A stretch of DNA of 64,000 nt from an uncultured Bacilli bacterium (GTDB lineage Bacteria; Bacillota_I; Bacilli_A; ML615J-28; CAG-313). Both the position numbers and the translations under genes were made by a program. How positions within the stretch are numbered: position 1 is the stretch's first letter; every line of letters starts with the position of its first letter. Below the pieces are notes generated by a model. The model was not told where the DNA came from. It did no database searches and worked only from the letters and a program-made list of their open reading frames with translations. Location of the stretch: NCBI GenBank assembly GCA_934140285.1, contig CAKPBI010000009.1, positions 19,343 through 83,342 on the forward strand. Direction: 5' to 3'. Below, in pieces: positions 1 through 7,504 of this stretch.

Positions 1-4
1 TGTA

Positions 5-16
5 TCTCCTCCTATC
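5..16 (-). promoter_or_regulatory. ribosome binding site of a gene beyond the left edge
   Basis: Read on the minus strand this is GATAGGAGGAGA, a strong Shine-Dalgarno sequence that points out of the window to the left. A minus-strand gene should start at or just before base 1. Its coding sequence is not visible, so the product cannot be named. Confidence 0.6.
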
Positions 17-547
17 TTTAATTGATATTTTCTATATAAGTTTAAACAAATCATCCCTATCTTAATTTTGAAAAACTCTCTATTCCTATAGAGGGCCCTT
101 TTGTGATTTGGGGTATCTTAAGAATACTAAAAATCAGACTTCGGAAGATTTATTTAATTTTCACATATATTTTAGCATAAGCACCTTAATTTGGGAAGTG
201 CCAAATGGCACTCCTTTGTATTTTTTTATCTTAATATTTCTTAGATTATATCTTATAAACATAAAATCAAACTACTTTCAATCATTATAAATATTAAGTT
301 AAATATTCTCATTTTTATTAACCAATTGAGACCTTTTTACATAAAAAAAAGCTATTTTTAAAAAATAGCCGTAAAATTAAAAAATCTATAAAAAGTAATA
401 TATTATCTATTCATGCGAAAATTCATTTCAAATAATACTTACAACATTTTTAGCAAAAGATTTCTTTTTGTTATTTATTCATTTTCAAAATTCTATCCAT
501 ACTTTGTTTACACACCGATTGAAATAGTATATGCTTTTTAAATAAGT
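17..547. other. AT-rich intergenic region, no supported gene
   Basis: This stretch separates the off-window gene from the GNAT remnant. A 6-bp hairpin (CTCTAT/ATAGAG) at about 78-92 is followed by a T-run on the minus strand and could be a weak terminator or attenuator in the leader of the off-window gene. A 60-codon plus-strand frame at 108-290 has no clear ribosome binding site and resembles no protein I know, so it is not called. A terminator at 341-370 is listed separately. Confidence 0.5.
341..370 (-). terminator. intrinsic terminator
   Basis: A 9-bp stem (GCTATTTTT/AAAAATAGC, 351-369) is followed on the minus strand by eight U residues. It lies about 180 bp downstream of the GNAT remnant and would end minus-strand transcription from the Fic/GNAT side. 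Confidence 0.65.
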
Positions 548-993
548 TTATAAATCATTTTTTAACTGATATTCAAAATAAACCCTTCCTGTATCTTGTA
601 ATGCATCAATTTTTTTATAAAATTCAATAGCAGGCGTGTTCCAATCAAGACAACTCCATTCTAATTTTGAATATCCTTCACTTTTTATCATTTCTAAAAG
701 TTCATAAAAAAATTTTTTACCAAAACCCTGACCTCGATATTCTGGCTTTATATATAAGTCTTCAATATGAACATTTGCTTTCATCGAAAATGAAGCAAAG
801 ATAGGATAATATATCGCATAACCGATTGCTTTACCTTCAATCTCGGCTATGACGGCAGTTGCAATCTTTTTTTCAAAAAGCCAAAGTTTTAACATTTTTG
901 TAGACCCAGTCATATCTTCAGGGCGTTTTTCATAAATCGCCAACTCATTTATCATTATTTTTTAATAGATTTTAAGGCATTAGTTTTTCTTAT
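548..993 (-). pseudogene. GNAT N-acetyltransferase, 5'-damaged (start lost and frameshift)
   Basis: The open frame 548-955 encodes 135 residues of a GNAT fold of the diamine N-acetyltransferase-like (SSAT) group. It shows the acetyl-CoA loop RGQGFGK and the family motif EWSCLDWNTPAIEFY. The family normally begins about 15 residues earlier with an IRKA-like strand. That strand is present upstream in another frame: IRKTNALKSIKK is readable at about 958-993. One missing base in the A-run near 959-964 separates it from the main frame. No ATG, GTG or TTG precedes IRK before an in-frame TAA, and the internal ATG at 955 has no ribosome binding site. The gene ends 24 bp from the Fic stop. I read it as a recent pseudogene; a sequencing error in the A-run would explain only the frameshift. 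Confidence 0.7.
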
Positions 994-1017
994 AAGGAAA
1001 AGTTATAATTAAATTTT

Positions 1018-2064
1018 TCACTTCAATCTATAGTAACAAATTGATTTACCGCTACCCTCACGTTTTAATTCACCAAGCTTAATAAGTTTTCTTAATGCTC
1101 CTTCAATACTGCTTATGCTAAGTGAAGGACATTGTTCACGAATATCTTGTTTATTAAATCGTCCAATTTTATTCATTGAAGCACGTCTTACAATTTCTAG
1201 TGCAGATAGTTTTGTCTCTACTAATGCAAAACGATCTTCAAAATCTTTATAAGCGGCTAAAATTGTTCCTAAAAGATATTTGATAAATGGAACAACATCT
1301 TCCGTTCCTTCATGCCAACCTATCTGAGATTTTGCAAGTGCATCATAATACAAATCTTTATTCTTTACTATTTTTGCCTCTAGCGATATATATTTACCTA
1401 CATAAAAACCACTACGATATAAAAGCAATGTAGTAAGTAATCTGCTCATTCTTCCATTTCCGTCATTGAAAGGATGAATACACAAAAAGTCGTGAATGAA
1501 TATCGGAATAGCAATCAATGGTTCAACTTCTAAGTTGCCTATAACTCGATTATATTCATTACAAATAATATCAAGAGCTGTAGGTGTTTCAAACGGATCT
1601 AGCGGAGTAAATAATGTTTCCACTCTTCCGTCATGGTAAGTTGCACTAATATAGTTTTGAACAGTTTTGGTTCTACCAGCAACAGGGTTATTCATATGAC
1701 TATACAATATTTTATGAAGTTGAAGAATATAGTTTGTTGTAATAGGAATTGCATCAAAACTTTCATGAATAATTCCAAGAACATCCCTATAGCCTGCAAT
1801 CTCTTGTTCATCTCTGTTTTTAGGCGTTGTTTTTTCTGCTACTAATTGTTTGATACGTGTATTTGTAGTTACAATTCCCTCAATAGCATTAGATGCCTCA
1901 GTACTTTGAATCTTCGCAATCTCTACTAGTTTTTCCAATTCTTCAGGACGTTGTTTTAAGTATAATTCCTGTTTTCCGGCCTCTTTATATATTGCCGCTA
2001 TCAATCCGAGAACATCACTATCCCATTTCAACTCTTTTATTTGAGAATAGTTAAAAGTACGCAT
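1018..2064 (-). CDS. Fic family protein with N-terminal inhibitory motif and C-terminal winged helix
   Basis: Fic proteins usually transfer AMP from ATP to a hydroxyl side chain of a target protein. The catalytic motif HPFNDGNGR is intact at about residues 196-204. An N-terminal SNAIEG at about 58-63 matches the (S/T)xxxE(G/N) inhibitory helix, which in class II Fic proteins holds the enzyme off until relieved. The C-terminal ~70 residues look like a winged helix-turn-helix, as in the common bacterial Fic-HTH architecture. The start at 2064 was chosen because AGGAGGTGG precedes it; a longer frame to 2220 would run through the promoter. The protein is 348 residues. No antitoxin gene is adjacent. 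Its promoter carries four inverted half-sites, so autoregulation through the winged helix is plausible but inferred. Confidence 0.9.
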   Translation of the reverse strand: MRTFNYSQIKELKWDSDVLGLIAAIYKEAGKQELYLKQRPEELEKLVEIAKIQSTEASNAIEGIVTTNTRIKQLVAEKTTPKNRDEQEIAGYRDVLGIIHESFDAIPITTNYILQLHKILYSHMNNPVAGRTKTVQNYISATYHDGRVETLFTPLDPFETPTALDIICNEYNRVIGNLEVEPLIAIPIFIHDFLCIHPFNDGNGRMSRLLTTLLLYRSGFYVGKYISLEAKIVKNKDLYYDALAKSQIGWHEGTEDVVPFIKYLLGTILAAYKDFEDRFALVETKLSALEIVRRASMNKIGRFNKQDIREQCPSLSISSIEGALRKLIKLGELKREGSGKSICYYRLK

Positions 2065-2078
2065 ATGCCACCTCCTAA

Positions 2079-2168
2079 TTTTCCCTTTAATTATATCATC
2101 TTTTAAGGGAAAAGTCAATAGAATTCGATTATTTTCCCTTAATATTATTACCAAAATAAGGGAAAAAT
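2079..2168 (-). promoter_or_regulatory. fic promoter with four inverted TTTTCCCTTA half-sites
   Basis: On the minus strand a -35 TTGACT (2113-2118) and a -10 TATAAT (2090-2095) are spaced exactly 17 bp. Four copies of TTTTCCCTTA or its complement lie at 2079-2090, 2101-2113, 2131-2142 and 2156-2168, arranged as two inverted pairs. One pair brackets the -10 element and spacer and the other lies upstream of -35. This is the geometry of a repressor operator plus an auxiliary site. The Fic winged helix is the obvious candidate ligand, but that is inference. Confidence 0.7.
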
Positions 2169-2491
2169 ATTCATATAAATAGCAAACTTCTTGAATCGTA
2201 AACCAAATTATCAGTTTCACATTTATTGTTGCTCAATCAAGTATTTCAACAATTGTTACGCTAACTATGTATTTATTATCTTCAAGGAGTGTCGGAAGTA
2301 ATCGTTCTAACACTGATTTTTGCCTACTAATCGTTCTAACACCTATCAAGAAAAAGCATAAGTAGAGATATGATTTTAATATAAAAGGAACAAGAAACGT
2401 CACACAAGAACGAAAATTCAAAACTAATTTAACTCTAAAAGTGTCAATTTACCCCTAAAAAGCATAAAAAAACAGTCTTGACACATATTAT
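2169..2491. other. intergenic region without a supported gene
   Basis: A 62-codon minus-strand frame at 2233-2421 has low-complexity hydrophobic composition and no recognisable ribosome binding site or relative. It is not called. The region separates the fic promoter from the ISL3 debris and may contain more unrecognisable IS sequence. Confidence 0.4.
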
Positions 2492-2906
2492 TCACTGTCT
2501 ACTTTAGAGACATCATATCAGTCTATTATAGAATATTGTGTTAACAATGATAGTGAACTTGAAGAAGCATATATTCTTCTTCAAGAACTATATAAAATAG
2601 CTAGATTTTCTTCTTTTGAAAGTGCTAGAAAAGATTTGTTAGAATGGTGTGATAAAGTAGAAAAATCAGAATTTAATTTAAAAGAATTTAAAAAGACTGC
2701 ACTAACTTATAAATCATGGATTAATGAAATTACAAACTCTTTTATCATTGATCCAGTAACACATAAAAGATTATCTAACGGTTTTATCGAAGGAAAAAAT
2801 AATTTTTGTAAAACAATAAAAAAGAATCGAATTTGGATATTCCGATTTTGATGTTTTCAGATATAAAATTATAAACTCAAATAAAAAGAAACACAATAAA
2901 AAATAA
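2492..2906 (+). pseudogene. ISL3-family transposase, C-terminal remnant with frameshift
   Basis: The plus strand encodes about 135 residues of the end of an ISL3 (DDE) transposase. The diagnostic block RLSNGFIEGKNNFCKTIKK carries the last catalytic Glu in the family context NGxIEGxNN. The next expected block, FGYSDFDVFRYKI, is present but in the +1 frame after about 2820, so a frameshift lies in the AAAAAAGAA tract there. The zinc-finger and DDE core upstream are missing. The remnant ends at TAA 2904-2906. An ISL3-type terminal repeat follows at 3021-3055. This copy is dead. Confidence 0.8.
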
Positions 2907-2934
2907 AAAGTAATATTAAAGTAAGTGTATAGGT

Positions 2935-2967
2935 AAAAGGTGTCAAGCGTAAACTTAACACCTTTTT
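2935..2967 (+). terminator. intrinsic terminator behind the ISL3 remnant
   Basis: AAAAGGTGT and ACACCTTTTT form a 9-bp stem around a 14-nt loop and end in a T-run on the plus strand. It probably belonged to the original insertion sequence. Confidence 0.6.
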
Positions 2968-3020
2968 AAAATAAATTCTTTTATGGACTTTAATAAAATC
3001 TTTTATGGTCGTTTTATCTT

Positions 3021-3055
3021 AATTGCCATAAATGCATAAAAGAATTTATAGAACC
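3021..3055. repeat. ISL3-type right terminal repeat, relic
   Basis: The stretch ending in GAATTTATAGAACC matches the right end of the intact miniature ISL3 element at 41238-41724, whose ends begin GGTTCTATAAA(A/T)TCTTTTG. The whole 35 bases also match 18291-18325 with four differences. It marks the right boundary of the degraded element holding the transposase remnant. No left end was found. Confidence 0.65.
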
Positions 3056-3083
3056 AAGAAAAAGAACCACAAAAACGTGGTCC
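3056..3083 (-). terminator. terminator of the Type I R-M operon
   Basis: On the minus strand GGACCAC and GTGGTTC pair (7 bp with one G-U) and are followed by UUUUUCUU. The site lies about 40 bp past the hsdR stop. Confidence 0.7.
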
Positions 3084-3124
3084 ATTCACTGTAAAACTTA
3101 ATATTTTTATTGTTTTTTTGTTTT

Positions 3125-6100
3125 TTAGACTTCAAATCCATCAGAAAGAATAAATTTACGTAAAAGAGCATCTACTTTTATAGCAACTCTCGGCTTAGGA
3201 ATAATCTTCCCTTCAAGTTCTTCAAAGTATTTTTTCGCTACTGTCATATCAACAGTTTTCATTAAGGCATCAAAACGCCCAAACTCATTGATATTTGAAT
3301 CAGTTACGTGTAAGCCCATTAAATAACGGAGTTTTTCTTCGTTAACACCTATTATTTCGGCAAAGCGATGAATTTGGTCGTCTTTTGCTCTTGTCTGATA
3401 GTCAGTTATATAATCTTTGAGCGTCTTACCTTCTTCAAAGACAACATCACCACGCTCAACATCTCCTAAAAAGATAACCGCATATTTTTGTTCTTCCTGA
3501 GATAAACTGGCAAAAGTCTTATGTAATTCATTAAGTGTTTGTTCAATAACCTCTGGTGGAGTAGAAGGGTCTTGCAATAACTTACGATACTTTTCAAAAC
3601 GTGCATTCATATAGTTACTATCAATGGCACCAGTATTAATTTCGGTAATATAGCTTTCTATTTCAAATGGAACTTCATCACCGCCATCACCACCATCACG
3701 TTTAATTTCTTTATATCTCTGTAAAAGAATATCATAGATGTGTTCATCAAAAGCCATTTCAACTTTTGTTTTAGAGCCATCTTCTTGTTTGAACTCATAT
3801 TCTAACTTCTTCCAATGAAAACCTTGCAGTTTAGCAGCACTAAGATATGCGTTCATCTCGTTAAAGAGCATAGCAAATTTAGCAATCCCGGCACCTTCTG
3901 TTGGTAATTTTGAGAAGTTAGCAATTTCATACCCTGTAAACAAACTTTCTATAGTCGAATATAAAGCGTTTATAGCGTTCAAATTATACTCTAAATGGTC
4001 TGCAAACAACCCCAATGGTTTATCACCAGAATATAGCTTAACAGCACTTTCAATATTGCGTTTCATTGTAAATGGCTTGCGATAGTATCTAATCGTTCCA
4101 AATGGCTTATCATGTCCGAAAAGTCTGTTTGTTCTCGAAAATGCTTGAATAATATTTTCATATCTCAACAACTTATCAAGATAAAGGACATTAACCCACT
4201 TAGAGTCAAAACCTGTAAGCATTTGGTCAACAACAATAAGCAAATCAATCTGCATTTCAGGGTGTTTATCAATGCCTAAATACGGCTTCTTATGAGCCAA
4301 ACGAAGTGCTACGTCTTTTTTATACTTTGCGTAAGTAGGAATATTAAAATCTGTTCCAAAGGTTACATTATAGTCCGTAAGCATTTCTGCAACTGCATCT
4401 TCTTTAATAACCACCTTTTCGGTATTATCTATATTTTGGTCGAACAAGGCAGCTATTCTCAAACCAGAATTTTTAGTCTTAAACAAATGATAGTATTGAA
4501 TTGCCTCAGGAATGCTACTTGTTGCAAATATAGCGTGGAACTTTCTTCCCACACTAAGAACTTGCCAACCATCAAGAATATCATTTACAACAGCATTATG
4601 GTGTTCATCACGATCATATTGAGATGTTCCTAAATAATCCTCGATACCCTTACGATATACGCCCGATTGGTCGTAATATCCAGCCATAGGAACTTTTTTC
4701 ATATACTCAAAGTATATTTCCTTCTTTCCATCATCAGTCATTACTTCGTCAAATGATTTAGCTTTTGCATGTTGTAAAGCAACTTCATGGCGAAGGTCTT
4801 TTTCTTTATAGGTCATCACCATATAAGGATCAAAACCTAATACGTTTTTATCTCTTATTCCGTCGGCAATACTATAACGGTGTAATTCATCACCAAAAAT
4901 ACCCGTCATAGTCATTTTATTCTTCTTGTTTTCCTCAAAGATAGGTGTCCCCGTAAAACCGAAGAATATAGCATTAGGGAACGTCAATTTAATAACGCTT
5001 AACATATCACCAAAAGTTGAACGATGGCACTCGTCAACGATAAAAACAATACGCTTTTCGTTGATAAGCTCCAAGTCTTTATCATTAACCGAGCCTTCTG
5101 CTCTGATATTGCTTAACTTCTGTATCGAAGTAACAATCAAAGTATCTTGCGGTGAAGGACTCTTTAATTTAGTGATAAGAACGTTGGTATTTTCGGTTGC
5201 TTGTACTGTTTCCGTTGCTTCTGCAAAATTACGATATTCAAGCAAAGATTGTGTTCCCAACTCAATTCTATCCACCAAGAAAACAACCTTATCAGCGTCT
5301 TTTGAGCCTGCTATAAGCTGAGCAGACTTAAAGCTGGTCATAGTCTTACCCGAGCCAGTTGTATGCCAAATATAACCTCCATATTGGTTTTTATCAGCCC
5401 ATTTAGTTTTAGCAACTTTTTCAGAAATAGCTCTTGCTGCATAATACTGATAACTACGCATAACTTTTAATACGCCATCGGTATCGTCTGCAACGGTATA
5501 AAATCCGATAAGCTGATGTGCCAAGGGAATAGAAAGAAAACTTGCAGCTATATCTTTCCAATCGTTTATAGGGTCATTATTAAAGTTAGCCCAATGGAAA
5601 TAATAGTCCTTATTGAACTTTCCATCAATGCCCGGATTAGCAAAATAGAGTGTTTCATTTGGTGTCATAGCAACAAATATTTGAACAAGCGAGAATAATC
5701 CCGTAAAAACTCCTTCGTGCGAATACTTCTCAATTTGATAGCAAGCCTGACTTACGTCAACACCGCTTTTCTTCAATTCGATATGTATTAAAGGCATACC
5801 ATTAATAAGGAGCATTAAATCGCCTCGTCTGCTATTAAGCATAACGTTTTTAGCTGGGAATACAGGCTGTTCGACAATTTGATAACGGCTTCTACCTGCT
5901 GCGATTTCTTGTCTATCATAAATTGTTAATGCAACAGTTTTACCAAAATGCAAGGTATCATCAGGATTATCACGCTTAATAGAAACAGTTTTACCATTGA
6001 TAAATCCGTTTAATTTAAGTGGTGTTCTAAGCGTTTTTATTTGTTCAATAATCTGCTGCATTTCTCCATCAGTCAAAGGACAATCATTAAGACGATCTTT

Positions 6101-6247
6101 ACCTCTGTTGTTATCAAAAAGGATATTTGCCCAATTCTGCAACAATTCTTTTTCAGTTTTATTTTTTAAGACAGTTCGTTCCCAACCTTTTTCAACCAAC
6201 ACTTTTATAAGTGCGTCTTCGAACTGTAATTCATCATTAAAAACCAT
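3125..6247 (-). CDS. hsdR: Type I restriction enzyme, R subunit
   Basis: HsdR is the ATP-driven translocase and nuclease of a Type I restriction complex (R2M2S). The 1040-residue length fits the family. An N-terminal PD-(D/E)xK nuclease core is visible (GDLMLLINGMPLIHIELKK, about 143-161). Next come Walker A HTTGSGKT (about 298), the helicase box VDECHRSTFGD (about 403), FTGTP, and motif VI QAFSRTNRLF. No internal stop or frameshift is seen. The start at 6247 has AGGAGG eight bases upstream and lies 21 bp after hsdS. It is last in a four-gene operon with hsdS, hsdM and an XRE regulator. The subunit appears functional. Confidence 0.95.
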   Translation of the reverse strand: MVFNDELQFEDALIKVLVEKGWERTVLKNKTEKELLQNWANILFDNNRGKDRLNDCPLTDGEMQQIIEQIKTLRTPLKLNGFINGKTVSIKRDNPDDTLHFGKTVALTIYDRQEIAAGRSRYQIVEQPVFPAKNVMLNSRRGDLMLLINGMPLIHIELKKSGVDVSQACYQIEKYSHEGVFTGLFSLVQIFVAMTPNETLYFANPGIDGKFNKDYYFHWANFNNDPINDWKDIAASFLSIPLAHQLIGFYTVADDTDGVLKVMRSYQYYAARAISEKVAKTKWADKNQYGGYIWHTTGSGKTMTSFKSAQLIAGSKDADKVVFLVDRIELGTQSLLEYRNFAEATETVQATENTNVLITKLKSPSPQDTLIVTSIQKLSNIRAEGSVNDKDLELINEKRIVFIVDECHRSTFGDMLSVIKLTFPNAIFFGFTGTPIFEENKKNKMTMTGIFGDELHRYSIADGIRDKNVLGFDPYMVMTYKEKDLRHEVALQHAKAKSFDEVMTDDGKKEIYFEYMKKVPMAGYYDQSGVYRKGIEDYLGTSQYDRDEHHNAVVNDILDGWQVLSVGRKFHAIFATSSIPEAIQYYHLFKTKNSGLRIAALFDQNIDNTEKVVIKEDAVAEMLTDYNVTFGTDFNIPTYAKYKKDVALRLAHKKPYLGIDKHPEMQIDLLIVVDQMLTGFDSKWVNVLYLDKLLRYENIIQAFSRTNRLFGHDKPFGTIRYYRKPFTMKRNIESAVKLYSGDKPLGLFADHLEYNLNAINALYSTIESLFTGYEIANFSKLPTEGAGIAKFAMLFNEMNAYLSAAKLQGFHWKKLEYEFKQEDGSKTKVEMAFDEHIYDILLQRYKEIKRDGGDGGDEVPFEIESYITEINTGAIDSNYMNARFEKYRKLLQDPSTPPEVIEQTLNELHKTFASLSQEEQKYAVIFLGDVERGDVVFEEGKTLKDYITDYQTRAKDDQIHRFAEIIGVNEEKLRYLMGLHVTDSNINEFGRFDALMKTVDMTVAKKYFEELEGKIIPKPRVAIKVDALLRKFILSDGFEV

Positions 6248-6268
6248 AGTTTTTTCCTCCTAAAAAGC

Positions 6269-7504
6269 TTATACAAACATCTTTTCAAGCAACGCAGCCT
6301 TGATATTTTTAAGCTTTTCTAACTGTCGCTGATGAAGGGTGATAAGTTTGTCTATATGTTTAAAAACATTAACTATATTATTTTGTTCACAAGAATTATT
6401 AGTTAACAATAATTCAATAGTTTTAATAGAACTATTTTGAAGATGTCTAACCGTTGTACCTGTGATCAACGGAATTATTTTATTTTTATTATTATTAATT
6501 GCAAGTGAAAGATAACTGCCATTATGGTATTTTGGCCTTAAAATATTTATATCTCCACCCAAAATAGCATTTTCTACTTCTAAAGAAGTAGCTCTTGCTA
6601 AACCAGTTGGTGTTGTATCTGAACCAGGTATTAAAACATCTCCATGTTTACTATAAACAGCATTAGTTGGAATGTTATTCGTTTTAAATTTAACAATATT
6701 TGAAATCATTCCGTAATCGGTATATAAATTTCCATATAAAACACATTCGTATTTACCATCAGTAGTTATATCATTCCAACTCAAGCCTTGTCCTCTATAA
6801 AAATCACATATATCGTTTAACTTACACTGTTCCCAAGTTTCAGTAAATCCCTTGAAACGAATTTCTGGAACATTCCTTCCAGCACGAGGGAACATTTTTT
6901 CAAGCAAAGCCTTCTTAATCGCCACAAACTTATCATACTTACGCTGATGAAGGGTGATAAGTTTGTCTATATGTTTAAAAACATTAACTATATTATTTTG
7001 TTCACAAGAATTATTAGTTAACAATAATTCAATAGTTTTAATAGAACTATTTTGAAGATGTCTAACCGTTGTACCTGTGATCAACGGAATTATTTTATTT
7101 TTATTATTATTAATTGCAAGTGAAAGATAACTGCCATTATGGTATTTTGGCCTTAAAATATTTATATCTCCACCCAAAATAGCATTTTCTACTTCTAAAG
7201 AAGTAGCTCTTGCTAAACCAGTTGGTGTTGTATCTGAACCAGGTATTAAAACATCTCCATGTTTACTATAAACAGCATTAGTTGGAATGTTATTCGTTTT
7301 AAATTTAACAATATTTGAAATCATTCCGTAATCGGTATATAAATTTCCATATAAAACACATTCGTATTTACCATCAGTAGTTATATCATTCCAACTCAAG
7401 CCTTGTCCTCTATAAAAATCACATATATCGTTTAACTTACACTGTTCCCAAGTTTCAGTGAAACCTCTGAACCTCAAACGGGGTTTTTTACTATTTTCTG
7501 TCAT
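6269..7504 (-). CDS. hsdS: Type I R-M specificity subunit with two identical TRDs
   Basis: HsdS has two target recognition domains (TRDs), each followed by a conserved helical spacer, and sets the DNA target for HsdM and HsdR. Here the two halves are not merely homologous: about 172 residues, from TETWEQCKLND to ITLHQR, are identical in both, and so is the underlying DNA. Only the first ~10 residues and the spacers differ (KYDKFVAIKKALLEKMF after copy 1, QLEKLKNIKAALLEKMF after copy 2). The total of 411 residues is a normal length for the family. ATG 7504 was preferred, with AGGGG eight bases upstream; a GTG at 7513 is the alternative. It overlaps the end of hsdM. Identical TRDs predict a palindromic split recognition site. 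Confidence 0.93.
   Translation of the reverse strand: MTENSKKPRLRFRGFTETWEQCKLNDICDFYRGQGLSWNDITTDGKYECVLYGNLYTDYGMISNIVKFKTNNIPTNAVYSKHGDVLIPGSDTTPTGLARATSLEVENAILGGDINILRPKYHNGSYLSLAINNNKNKIIPLITGTTVRHLQNSSIKTIELLLTNNSCEQNNIVNVFKHIDKLITLHQRKYDKFVAIKKALLEKMFPRAGRNVPEIRFKGFTETWEQCKLNDICDFYRGQGLSWNDITTDGKYECVLYGNLYTDYGMISNIVKFKTNNIPTNAVYSKHGDVLIPGSDTTPTGLARATSLEVENAILGGDINILRPKYHNGSYLSLAINNNKNKIIPLITGTTVRHLQNSSIKTIELLLTNNSCEQNNIVNVFKHIDKLITLHQRQLEKLKNIKAALLEKMFV
6327..6844 (-). repeat. 518-bp direct repeat, copy B (second TRD of hsdS)
   Basis: Read base by base, this copy matches 6942-7459 across the full 518 bp; I saw no mismatch. The offset is 615 bp, a multiple of three, so recombination between copies would leave an in-frame half-length HsdS of about 206 codons. 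The flanking sequence diverges sharply at both ends. Confidence 0.9.
6942..7459 (-). repeat. 518-bp direct repeat, copy A (first TRD of hsdS)
   Basis: This partner of 6327-6844 encodes the first target recognition domain. Identity at synonymous positions implies a very recent duplication or gene conversion, or an assembly artefact. Confidence 0.9.

Noticed and set aside
2909..2937. similarity between the 3' side of the ISL3 remnant and the complement of 41768-41808 (AATATTAAAG and GTGTATAGG)
   Set aside because: The matched words are short, AT-rich and interrupted; chance cannot be excluded without an alignment search.
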